Shown here: positions 52,877 to 60,583 of the stretch, one piece after another | How the letters are laid out: each line of letters starts with the position of its first letter | How positions within the stretch are numbered: position 1 is the first letter of the stretch | Assembly (NCBI RefSeq): GCF_035594035.1 | Contig: NZ_CP141588.1 | Location: forward strand, 372,001-436,000 | Source: Sphingomonas sp. LY54 | Lineage (GTDB): Bacteria; Pseudomonadota; Alphaproteobacteria; Sphingomonadales; Sphingomonadaceae | Length of the DNA: 64,000 nucleotides | Direction: 5' to 3' | Notes under the pieces: generated by a model | Told to the model about the DNA's origin: nothing | The model's input: only the letters and a program-made list of their open reading frames with translations | Databases searched by the model: none | Made by a program: the position numbers and the translations under genes

Positions 52877-54109
52877 TTATACGGAGGTCACAAGGACTTC
52901 GCGGGCGGCCTGCTGACCCAGGAAGGCCTGCGGGCTGGCCGACAGGCCGTAGGCGCCGGCCATGAAAACGGCGACGAGATCGCCGACATCGGCGCGCGGC
53001 ATCATGACGTCATCGGCGAGGCGATCGAGCGGCGTGCAGAGGCAGCCGACGATGCTGACCTCCTCTTCTGCGGCCTCGTCCATGCGGCTGGCGATCGCCA
53101 CCGGATAGTTGCGGCGGATCACCTGGCCGAAATTGCCGGAGGCGGCGAGCTGGTGGTGCATGCCGCCATCGACGACGAGAAAGGTCTTGCCGTGGCTGAC
53201 CTTGCGATCGACGATTCGGGTCAGATAGACGCCCGCCTCACCCACCAGCCAGCGGCCGAGCTCGATCGCGAAGGCGCTGCCGGCAAGGCTGTCGCGGCGG
53301 CGTTCCAGAGCGGCCGCCAGCGCGTCGCCGATTGGCTCGATGGCGAGCGGCAGCTCGCCGTGGAAATAGGGAATGCCGAAGCCGCCGCCGAGATTGACCA
53401 GAGGCGGCGTCGCGCCGATCGTGTCGGCAAGCGCGCCGGCAAGGTCAACCGTCGCCTGCTGCGCCTCGATCAAAGCCTCGGCGGAGAGCGCCTGCGAGCC
53501 GGCGAAGATGTGGAAGCCGCGCCATTCGGCGCCGCCCTCCAGGATGGCCCGCACCAAAGCGGGCACGCGCTCGGCATCGACGCCGAACGGCTTGGCGCCG
53601 CCGCCCATCCGCATCCCCGAGCCCTTGATCTCGAAGTCCGGATTGACGCGGACGGCGAGCCTGGGCCGCACCCCGCACCGCTCGCCGATCGCGAGCGCGC
53701 GCGCCACCTCGCCCTCGGATTCGCAGTTGAGCGTGACTCCGGCCGCGATCGCTTTCTCGAGGTCGGCGTCGCGCTTGCCGGGACCGGCGAACGAGATAGC
53801 GTCGGGCGCCATGCCGGCGTCCAGCGCGAGCGCCATTTCCCCCGCCGATGCGATGTCGAAGCCGTCCACTTTCCTCGCAATCGATGCAAGCAACGGGCCG
53901 TACGAGTTTGCTTTAATTGCATAATGTAGCTGAACCGGGAAAGCGGACCGAAAGCGGGCGATACGCTGCTCGACCATCGCCAGATCATAGGCGAAGAGCG
54001 GCGTGTCGCCGGCTTGCGCGACCAGATCCGCGACGGTGCGGCCGCCGACCAGCAGTTGCGCGCCTTGCGTCCCGTACTCCTGGGGAATGGCCCCGGCGGG
54101 CTTGCTCAT
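52877..54109 (-). CDS. PLP-dependent decarboxylase, exosortase A-associated
   Basis: A 410-residue fold-type III decarboxylase of the diaminopimelate/ornithine type. PLP Lys66 lies in YAIKANSYG; FDIASAGEM, GFHIFAGSQ and LVNLGGGFGIPYF bind the cofactor; the active-site Cys is in VGCLCTPLDRL. The substrate in exosortase A loci is unknown; a lysine-, DAP- or carboxylated-amine-type substrate is possible. It overlaps the ligase by 4 bases (ATGA). Confidence 0.92.
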   Translation of the reverse strand: MSKPAGAIPQEYGTQGAQLLVGGRTVADLVAQAGDTPLFAYDLAMVEQRIARFRSAFPVQLHYAIKANSYGPLLASIARKVDGFDIASAGEMALALDAGMAPDAISFAGPGKRDADLEKAIAAGVTLNCESEGEVARALAIGERCGVRPRLAVRVNPDFEIKGSGMRMGGGAKPFGVDAERVPALVRAILEGGAEWRGFHIFAGSQALSAEALIEAQQATVDLAGALADTIGATPPLVNLGGGFGIPYFHGELPLAIEPIGDALAAALERRRDSLAGSAFAIELGRWLVGEAGVYLTRIVDRKVSHGKTFLVVDGGMHHQLAASGNFGQVIRRNYPVAIASRMDEAAEEEVSIVGCLCTPLDRLADDVMMPRADVGDLVAVFMAGAYGLSASPQAFLGQQAAREVLVTSV

Positions 54110-55629
54110 GCCATCAACTCTTGCTTCAGCGCCTCGCGGTCGAGCTTGCCGTTGGGGTTCCTCGGCAGCTCCGCGCGCCAGATGATAGGGCCGGGCTGCA
54201 TAAAATTCGGTAACTCGCGCCGGAAAAAGGCGCGCAATTCGGCCTCGGCCTCGCGGCCGTGCGGCGGCGCCGGGCGCACGATCAGGGCGATCGCCTGCCC
54301 CAGCCGGTCGTCGGCGACGCCCAGGGCGACCGCCTCGGCAACGAGGCCGCTGGCGACGGCCGCCTCCTCCACCTCGGTCGGGCTGACGCGATTGCCCGAG
54401 GTCTTGATCATCGCATCCTCGCGGGAGACGAAATAGAGCAGCCCGTCTTTGTCGCGGCGCGCGGTGTCGCCCGACCAGACGGCAGTGCCGCCGTAGCGCG
54501 ACCCCGCCGGGGCCGGCTTGAACCTCTCGGCGGTGCGCACGGGATCGTTCCAATAGCCCTGCGCGACGAGGGGACCGGCATGGACCAATTCGCCCGGCTC
54601 GTCGGGCGCGGTCTCGCTGCCGTCGGGACGCACGACCAGGATTTCGGCGAAGGGAATGGCGGTGCCGATCGAATCGGGATGCTCGTCGACCAGGGCCGGG
54701 TTGAGATAGGTCGAGCGGAACGCCTCGGTGAGGCCGTACATCGGGAAAATCTCGGCCGCCGGGAACAGCTCGCGCATGCGGCGGATGACCGAGGCCGGCA
54801 GGCGGCCGCCGCTATTGGTGAGGCGGCGCAGGCGCCAGGCCGCTTGCTCGGGCCATTGCGCCTCGATCAATTGCACCCAGAGCGGCGGCACTCCGGCAAG
54901 CGTTGTGACGTCATGACGCTCCACCGCGCGGATCACGTCGCGGGCGGAGAGATAGTCGAGCGGGATCACGCAGCCGCCCGCTGCCCAGGTCGAGAGCAAC
55001 TGGTTCTGGCCGTAATCGAAGCTCAGGGGGAGCACACCGAGCACGCGGTCCTGCGAGGAAATTCCGAGATAATGTGCGACGCTGATCGCGCCGAGCCACA
55101 TGTTTGCGTGGCTCAGCATCACGCCCTTGGGGCGGCCGGTCGAGCCCGAAGTGTAGAGCAAGGCGGCCAGAGCCTCCGGATTGGCGGAGGACGGCGGCAG
55201 CGTGCCGGCGAAGGCGAGCATCGCCTCCCCCCCTGCCTCGGTGATGGCCGCGCAGCCGGAGGGGAGATCGCCCTCCTCCAAGGTGGCGAGGCGGGCGTCG
55301 CCGGTAATCAGCAAAGCGGCGCCGCTGTCGGCGAGGATATGGGCGACCTGGGCGCGCTTCAGCACCGGATTGATCGGCACGTGGACAAGGCCGGCGCGGG
55401 CGCAGGCGAGCGGCAGGAGCGATGTCATCCGCGTCTTGGGCAGCCAGCTCGCGACCCGGCTGCTTGGCGCGAGCCCCCGCGCCTGCAGCGCCGCCGCAAG
55501 GGCGCCGACATTCCGCTCGAGCCCGGCATAATCGAGCAAGCCTTCTTTGGTGAGCAAAGCCGGCGCATCGGCCGCGCCGTGTCGGGTCAGATGGTCGAGC
55601 GGTCGCGGGGTCGGATCGGGGGCTTGCAC
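54106..55629 (-). CDS. Acyl-CoA ligase (AMP-forming), exosortase A-associated
   Basis: A 507-residue ANL-superfamily enzyme. The P-loop reads LLYTSGSTGRPKGVML; FPMYGLTEAFRST and WSGDTARRDKDGLLYFVSREDAMIKTSG-region motifs follow, and the catalytic Lys is in NPNGKLDRE. The start is a GTG at 55629 with AGGAG 5-6 bases upstream; the frame continues open upstream but only antisense to the acyltransferase gene. It should activate a carboxylic acid to its AMP-ester and pass it to CoA or the acyl carrier protein of this locus. It diverges from the acyltransferase gene. Confidence 0.93.
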   Translation of the reverse strand: MQAPDPTPRPLDHLTRHGAADAPALLTKEGLLDYAGLERNVGALAAALQARGLAPSSRVASWLPKTRMTSLLPLACARAGLVHVPINPVLKRAQVAHILADSGAALLITGDARLATLEEGDLPSGCAAITEAGGEAMLAFAGTLPPSSANPEALAALLYTSGSTGRPKGVMLSHANMWLGAISVAHYLGISSQDRVLGVLPLSFDYGQNQLLSTWAAGGCVIPLDYLSARDVIRAVERHDVTTLAGVPPLWVQLIEAQWPEQAAWRLRRLTNSGGRLPASVIRRMRELFPAAEIFPMYGLTEAFRSTYLNPALVDEHPDSIGTAIPFAEILVVRPDGSETAPDEPGELVHAGPLVAQGYWNDPVRTAERFKPAPAGSRYGGTAVWSGDTARRDKDGLLYFVSREDAMIKTSGNRVSPTEVEEAAVASGLVAEAVALGVADDRLGQAIALIVRPAPPHGREAEAELRAFFRRELPNFMQPGPIIWRAELPRNPNGKLDREALKQELMA

Positions 55630-55679
55630 GGAGGCTCCTCGCTGCGCCACACAGGCCGTGGCGTCAGGGGGATAGCGCG

Positions 55680-56672
55680 TTGACCGGCGACGTGGAACTG
55701 TTCGATGACTGGGACGAGATCGAACGCGACGCCGCGGGGGCGCTGGACCGCGCCGCCCGCCCTTCCCTGTTCGACCGGCTGAGCTGGTTCCGCCTGACCG
55801 CCGAGCATTGCCCGCCCCGGGGAACGCCGCTGGTCGCGCGCAGCCGCGACGGCGAACGCTCCGCCTGGCTGTTCCTCTCGCGGCATGGTCGCACGGCGGA
55901 AGCGCTGGCCAGCTGGTACAGCCTGCGCTTCGGCGCAATCGGCGATGCCCCGCTGGCGCCCCTGGCACGCGCGCTGCGCGGCAAGGTCGGCATGGTCGAC
56001 CTCTACCCGATCGGGGACGGCGATGCCCTGCCCGCCGCCTTTCGCAAGTCCGGGTGGCGCACCCTGCTCGAACCGGCGAGCAGCGCCTGGCATATCCCCA
56101 CCTACGGCATGACCTTCGCGGCCTATTGGGCCGGCCGGCCGTCGAAGCTGCGCAACACCGCCGAGCGCAAGGCCAAGGCGGCCAAGCTCGACATCGCCAT
56201 CCACACCTCCTTCGACGCCGCCGCCTGGGCCGATTACGAGACCGTCTACCGCGCAAGCTGGAAGCCCGACGAAGGCTCCACCGCCTTCCTGCGCGCGCTC
56301 GCCGAGCAGGAAGGCGCGGCCGGCACCTTGCGGCTCGGCCTTGCCTATCAGGACGGGGCGCCGCTCGCCGCCCAGCTCTGGCTGGTCGAGGACGGCCACG
56401 CGACCATCCACAAGCTCGCTTATGTCGAGGAGGCGAAGAAGCTTTCGCCCGGCACCGTGCTGAGCATGGCGATGTTCCGCCACGCGCTCGACGTCGACCA
56501 TGTCCGTGGCATCGACTTCGGGCTCGGCGACGATGCTTACAAGGCCGACTGGATGGAGGAGAAGGCGCCGGTCTACCGGCTGCGCGCTTTCGATCCCTTT
56601 ACGATTGCTGGCCTATATGGGCTGGCGCGGGCCACTGCCGCCCGGCTTGTCCGCGGCGGGCGGAACGATTAG
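55680..56672 (+). CDS. GNAT/BioF2-like acyltransferase
   Basis: A 330-residue protein. RLSWFRLTAEHC, LARALRGKVGMVDLYPIG and PSKLRNTAERKAKAAKL fit the N-terminal half. EDGHATIHKLAYVEEAKKLSPGTVLS and HVRGIDFGLGDDAYKADW are typical of the BioF2-like acetyltransferase (FemAB/GNAT) domain. The start is TTG at 55680 with AGGGGG at good spacing. It begins the rightward half of the divergent module and is likely to use an acyl group carried by the ACP. Confidence 0.88.
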   Translation: MTGDVELFDDWDEIERDAAGALDRAARPSLFDRLSWFRLTAEHCPPRGTPLVARSRDGERSAWLFLSRHGRTAEALASWYSLRFGAIGDAPLAPLARALRGKVGMVDLYPIGDGDALPAAFRKSGWRTLLEPASSAWHIPTYGMTFAAYWAGRPSKLRNTAERKAKAAKLDIAIHTSFDAAAWADYETVYRASWKPDEGSTAFLRALAEQEGAAGTLRLGLAYQDGAPLAAQLWLVEDGHATIHKLAYVEEAKKLSPGTVLSMAMFRHALDVDHVRGIDFGLGDDAYKADWMEEKAPVYRLRAFDPFTIAGLYGLARATAARLVRGGRND

Positions 56673-56700
56673 GCGACGGCAAAAGCCAAGGGGACTGACC

Positions 56701-56970
56701 GTGCATACCGACGCCGACGACGTGGACAGGACGCTGCGGGCGGTGCTGAGCGACGTGCTCGGCCTGCCCAAGGAGCGCGTCGCCGCCTTCACCGAGTCGA
56801 CCCCCCTGTTCGGCGCCCTGCCCGAATTCGACTCGATGGCGGTGGCGGGGCTTCTCACCGAGCTGGAGGAACGGCTCGGCATCCTCATAGAGGATCATGA
56901 GGTCGACGCGGATATGCTTGAAACCTATGGACATCTTCTGACCTTCTCCCGAGCCAAGGCGCTGCGGTGA
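56701..56970 (+). CDS. Acyl carrier protein of the exosortase A accessory module
   Basis: An 89-residue ACP starting at GTG behind AAGGGGA. Ser45 in EFDSMAVAG is the expected phosphopantetheine attachment site, here DSM rather than the usual DSL. The helical pattern and acidic character (LTELEERLGILIEDHEVDAD) are normal for ACPs. It overlaps the next hydrolase by 4 bases (GTGA), and is likely to carry the acid activated by the ligase. Confidence 0.92.
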   Translation: MHTDADDVDRTLRAVLSDVLGLPKERVAAFTESTPLFGALPEFDSMAVAGLLTELEERLGILIEDHEVDADMLETYGHLLTFSRAKALR

Positions 56971-57629
56971 ACGCGGGCGGCGGTCTTCATTACGACCGCT
57001 ATGCCGCCCCCACAGGCGACGAATGCGTGATGCGGATCGGCGCCGCCGGCGCGCCACCGATCCTGTTCGTCCCGCCATTGTTCGAGGAACTGAACCGCAC
57101 CCGCGCGCTGATCGCCGCCGTGATGCGCGGCCTCGCCGCCCGCGGCTTTGCGTGCCACATGCCCGATCTGCCCGGTACCAACGAAAGCGCCCTGGCACTG
57201 GAGGCTTGTCGCTGGGAGGACTGGCGGGGAGCCGTACGCGCGGCCGCCGCGGCGATGGGACGTCCAACGGTGGTGGCGCTGCGCGGCGGCTGCCTGCTCG
57301 ACGGCGCCGCCGAGGCTTCCTGCTTCTACCGCTTTGCCCCGGCCGAGGGCGTTTCGCTCGCCCGCGATCTCGCCCGCTCGGGCCTCGTCAGCGCCGGCGG
57401 CAGCGCCGGCTATCCGCTCGACGACGCGTTCTCGGTTGCGTTGCGCGAAGCGAAGCTGGAGCCGCTTGCGCCGCTGCGCGTGGCGCGGCTCGCCAGCGAC
57501 CTCGCCGACGCGGACGCCAAGCTCGACGGACCGGCTCTGTGGCGCCGCTCCGAACCTGGCAATTCGTCTGAGCTTGCCGAGGCAATGACCTCAGATATCA
57601 GCGAATGGATCGCGCGATGCGGCGGCTGA
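56967..57629 (+). CDS. Exosortase A-associated hydrolase, type 2
   Basis: A 220-residue alpha/beta-hydrolase-like protein. ILFVPPLFEELNRTRALIA and the CHMPDLPGTNES segment match the type 2 hydrolases of exosortase A loci. The expected nucleophile elbow is ALRGGCLLDG, with no Ser in G-x-S-x-G; Cys in GGCLL is displaced. It may be a degenerate or non-hydrolytic partner of the type 1 hydrolase that overlaps its 3' end. Starts at GTG. Confidence 0.88.
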   Translation: MNAGGGLHYDRYAAPTGDECVMRIGAAGAPPILFVPPLFEELNRTRALIAAVMRGLAARGFACHMPDLPGTNESALALEACRWEDWRGAVRAAAAAMGRPTVVALRGGCLLDGAAEASCFYRFAPAEGVSLARDLARSGLVSAGGSAGYPLDDAFSVALREAKLEPLAPLRVARLASDLADADAKLDGPALWRRSEPGNSSELAEAMTSDISEWIARCGG

Positions 57630-58414
57630 TGACTTTTGCCTGCGAGGGCGCGTCGCTCGGCGCGACGCTCGACGACGGCAACGGCGCGACGGGTCTGCTG
57701 ATGGTGACCGGCGGCAGCCAGACGCGGATCGGATCGCACCGTATGTACGAACGGCTGGCGGCGGCGCTCGCCGAACGCGGCATAGCCTGCTTCCGGTTCG
57801 ACCGGCGCGGCGTCGGCGACAGCGAGGGCGTGGATCCCGGCTTTCGCGGCAGCGGCCCCGACATCGCCGCTGCGACCGCCGCGTTCCGGGCCGCACGGCC
57901 CGGGCTCGCGCGGATCGTCGGCTTCGGCCTGTGCGACGGCGCCACCGCGCTGGCGCTGTTCGGCCGCTCCGCGGGGCTCGACGGGCTGATCCTCGCCAAC
58001 CCCTGGCTGGTCGAGACCGAGGCGGGGCAGCCCGCGCCGGCCGCGATCAAGCGACACTATCGCGACCGACTGCTCAGCCGGCAGGGCTGGAGCAAGATCC
58101 TTTCCGGATCAATATCATATCGGAAGCTTCTAAAAGGTATTTTGCAGATTATTCGACCGGCGGCGCCGACCGATCTCGCCAGCGAGACGGCTTCGGCGCT
58201 GGCCGCGCGGCCCCTGCCCCTGGCGCTGATCCTGTGTCGCAAGGACGCAACCGCGATCGCCGCGGAAGACGTGTGGAAGAAGCCGGTCTTCGCGTCCGTG
58301 CCGAGCGGGGAGCCGCTTTACGTCGAGACCGACTCGCACACCTTCGCGCGCCCCGGCGACGAGCAGGCACTGCTCGAGGCCTGCCTCGTTGCCATGGACC
58401 GGCTGAAAGCCTGA
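57617..58414 (+). CDS. Exosortase A-associated hydrolase, type 1
   Basis: A 265-residue alpha/beta hydrolase starting MRRLMTFACEGASLGATL; the ATG at 57605 (four codons earlier) is an alternative. LLMVTGGSQTRIGSHRM and FRFDRRGVGDSEG are the strand/oxyanion signatures. The nucleophile elbow reads GFGLCDGATAL, with Cys in place of Ser, as in dienelactone hydrolases. The acid and His are less sure (DSHTFARP near the C-terminus). The reaction is unknown; release of an acyl group from ACP or CoA is a reasonable guess. It overlaps the type 2 gene by 13 bases. Confidence 0.9.
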   Translation: MRRLMTFACEGASLGATLDDGNGATGLLMVTGGSQTRIGSHRMYERLAAALAERGIACFRFDRRGVGDSEGVDPGFRGSGPDIAAATAAFRAARPGLARIVGFGLCDGATALALFGRSAGLDGLILANPWLVETEAGQPAPAAIKRHYRDRLLSRQGWSKILSGSISYRKLLKGILQIIRPAAPTDLASETASALAARPLPLALILCRKDATAIAAEDVWKKPVFASVPSGEPLYVETDSHTFARPGDEQALLEACLVAMDRLKA

Positions 58415-58415
58415 C

Positions 58416-59381
58416 TCAGGCCGCAGCGGCCGCTTCGAACTCGGCTTCGGCGAGGAAGCGCTCGGCATCGAGCGCGGCCATGCAGCCGGTGCCGGCGGCG
58501 GTCACCGCCTGTCGGTAAATCTTGTCCATCACGTCGCCGCAAGCGAACACGCCGGGGACGTTGGTGCGGGTCGATCCGGTCTCGATCTCGAGATAGCCGT
58601 CCTTGTCGAGCGCGAGCTTGCCCTTGAACAGGTCGGTCGCCGGCGAATGGCCGATCGCGACGAAGCCGCCCTGGACGTCGAGCCGGGACATCTCACCGGT
58701 GACGGTGTCGCGCAGGTCGAGCGCGACCAGCCCCTCGGGCGTGCCGCCACCGACGAACTCGGCCACTTCCTTGTTCCACATCACCTTGATGCTGGGATGG
58801 GCGAACAGGCGATCCTGGAGGATCTTTTCGGCGCGCAGCGAATCGCGACGGTGGATCAAAGTGACGTCATGACTATGGTTGGTCATGTAGATCGCCTCCT
58901 CGACCGCGGTGTTGCCACCGCCGATCACGGCGACCTTCTTGCCGCGGTAGAAGAAGCCGTCGCAGGTCGCGCAGGCCGACACGCCCTTGCCCTTCAAATG
59001 CTCTTCCGAGGGAATGCCGAGCCAGCGCGCCTGCGCGCCGGTCGCGATCACGACGGTGTCGCCAGTGTAAATGGTGCCGCCGTCGCCGATCAGGCGGAAC
59101 GGACGCTGCGAGAAATCGACCTCGACGATCGTGTCCCACATCATCTGCGCGCCGACATGCTCGGCCTGCTTCTGCATCTGCTCCATCAGCCACGGGCCCT
59201 GGATGACTTCGGCGAACCCGGGATAATTCTCGACGTCGGTGGTGATGGTGAGCTGGCCGCCGGGCTGGATGCCCTGCACCACGATCGGCGCGAGGCCGGC
59301 GCGGGCGCCGTAGATCGCCGCCGAAAGGCCGGCCGGGCCGGAGCCGAGGATGAGCATGCGGGTGGAATGGGTGGCGGCCAT
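58416..59381 (-). CDS. trxB: Thioredoxin reductase
   Basis: A 321-residue FAD/NADPH disulfide reductase. LGSGPAGLSAAIYGARAG binds FAD; the redox pair is Cys137-Cys140 (SACATCDGFF); VIGGGNTAVEEAIY binds NADPH; FACGDVMDKIYRQAVTA closes the FAD site. It reduces thioredoxin. The ATG at 59381 gives the normal length; the longer open frame upstream is antisense to the dioxygenase gene. One base separates its stop from the hydrolase stop. Confidence 0.97.
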   Translation of the reverse strand: MAATHSTRMLILGSGPAGLSAAIYGARAGLAPIVVQGIQPGGQLTITTDVENYPGFAEVIQGPWLMEQMQKQAEHVGAQMMWDTIVEVDFSQRPFRLIGDGGTIYTGDTVVIATGAQARWLGIPSEEHLKGKGVSACATCDGFFYRGKKVAVIGGGNTAVEEAIYMTNHSHDVTLIHRRDSLRAEKILQDRLFAHPSIKVMWNKEVAEFVGGGTPEGLVALDLRDTVTGEMSRLDVQGGFVAIGHSPATDLFKGKLALDKDGYLEIETGSTRTNVPGVFACGDVMDKIYRQAVTAAGTGCMAALDAERFLAEAEFEAAAAA

Positions 59382-59447
59382 GAACGTCTTTCCGGAGGAG
59401 AAATGGATGGGGGCGAGATAGGGTGTCCAAGCCCCCCAGCGCAACCT

Positions 59448-59460
59448 CCGCAATTTGCGG
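59448..59460. promoter_or_regulatory. 13-nt palindrome between trxB and the dioxygenase gene
   Basis: CCGCAA and TTGCGG flank a single T. It lies in the 139-base divergent intergenic region, 61 bases before the dioxygenase ATG, where an operator would be expected. No known consensus is matched. Confidence 0.3.
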
Positions 59461-59520
59461 CGCACCCGGCGCGCTGATAGAGAGGCCGCCATATCGACAT
59501 TCCAGACAGAGGTTGCCCCC

Positions 59521-60576
59521 ATGACTGCGCACGACAATCCGCTCGGCCTCGACGGCTTCGAGTTCGTCGAGTTCACCAGCCCTGATCCCGAAGCGCTGGC
59601 CGGCCTGTTCACCGCCATGAGCTTCACCCATCTCGGCAACCACAAGAGCAAGAACGTCCGCCATTACGGCCAGGGTGACGTCAACTTCCTGCTCAACATG
59701 GACGAAGGCGGCCATGCCCGCAGCTTCCAGAACGCGCACGGTCCGTCGGCGAGCGCGATGGCGTTCCGCGTCAAGGACGGCGCCAAGGCGCTCGCAATGG
59801 CGGTCGAGCGCGGCGCCACCAAGGTCGAAGGCGAATATGAGCTGCCCGCGATCGAGGGGATCGGCGGCTCCTATCTCTATCTGGTCGACCGATACGGCGC
59901 CCAGACGATCTACGACAGCCTGTTCGATCCGGTCCCGGGCGCGGTCCGCGGCGCCGGCGCCGGTCTCCACACGCTCGACCACCTCACCCACAATGTGAAC
60001 CGCGGCCGGATGAACCATTGGGCAACATTCTACGAAAAGCTCTTCAACTTCCGCGAGATCCGCTATTTCGACATCGAGGGAAAGCAGACCGCCTTGGTCT
60101 CGCGCGCGATGACCGCGCCCGACGACAAGATCCGCATCCCGCTGAACGAGAGCCAGGACGAGCACAGCCAGATCGAGGAATTCCTGCGCGAGTATAAGGG
60201 CGAAGGCATCCAGCATATCGCGCTCGCCACCGACGACATCTTCAAGACGGTCGACGAGCTGCGCGCCAGCGGCATCAAGTTCCAGGACAGCCCCGACACC
60301 TATTTCGACATGATCGACGAACGCCTGCCGGGCCACGACCACGACGTCGCCGAGATGCGCAAGCGCAGGATCCTGATCGACGGCTCCCCCGAGACCGGCG
60401 AGGGCCTGCTGCTCCAGATCTTCACCGAGAATATGGTCGGCCCGATCTTCTTCGAGATCATCCAGCGCAAGGGCAACCAGGGCTTCGGCGAGGGCAATTT
60501 CAAGGCCCTGTTCGAGTCGATCGAGCTCGACCAGATCCGCCGCGGCGTGCTGCCGGCGACCAAAGAGCCGGCCTGA
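59521..60576 (+). CDS. hppD: 4-Hydroxyphenylpyruvate dioxygenase
   Basis: A 351-residue Fe(II) enzyme converting 4-hydroxyphenylpyruvate to homogentisate in tyrosine breakdown. The iron ligands are His154 (LDHLTHNV), His232 (IQHIALATDD) and Glu312 (FFEIIQRKG). YFDIEGKQTALVSRAM and the C-terminal GNFKALFESIELDQ motif are also typical. AGAGG precedes the ATG. Homogentisate dioxygenase is not in the window; the next gene 8 bases away is a PLP enzyme. Confidence 0.96.
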   Translation: MTAHDNPLGLDGFEFVEFTSPDPEALAGLFTAMSFTHLGNHKSKNVRHYGQGDVNFLLNMDEGGHARSFQNAHGPSASAMAFRVKDGAKALAMAVERGATKVEGEYELPAIEGIGGSYLYLVDRYGAQTIYDSLFDPVPGAVRGAGAGLHTLDHLTHNVNRGRMNHWATFYEKLFNFREIRYFDIEGKQTALVSRAMTAPDDKIRIPLNESQDEHSQIEEFLREYKGEGIQHIALATDDIFKTVDELRASGIKFQDSPDTYFDMIDERLPGHDHDVAEMRKRRILIDGSPETGEGLLLQIFTENMVGPIFFEIIQRKGNQGFGEGNFKALFESIELDQIRRGVLPATKEPA

Positions 60577-60583
60577 GCCCGCA

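Noticed and set aside
50509..52965. Rightward 818-codon frame antisense to the chain-length and export genes
   Set aside because: Shadow frame; the leftward genes have clear exopolysaccharide domains and operon spacing.
54106..56256. Longer acyl-CoA ligase frame starting at 56256
   Set aside because: The added ~209 residues are Arg/Pro-rich, antisense to the acyltransferase gene; GTG at 55629 has a good ribosome site and gives the family length.
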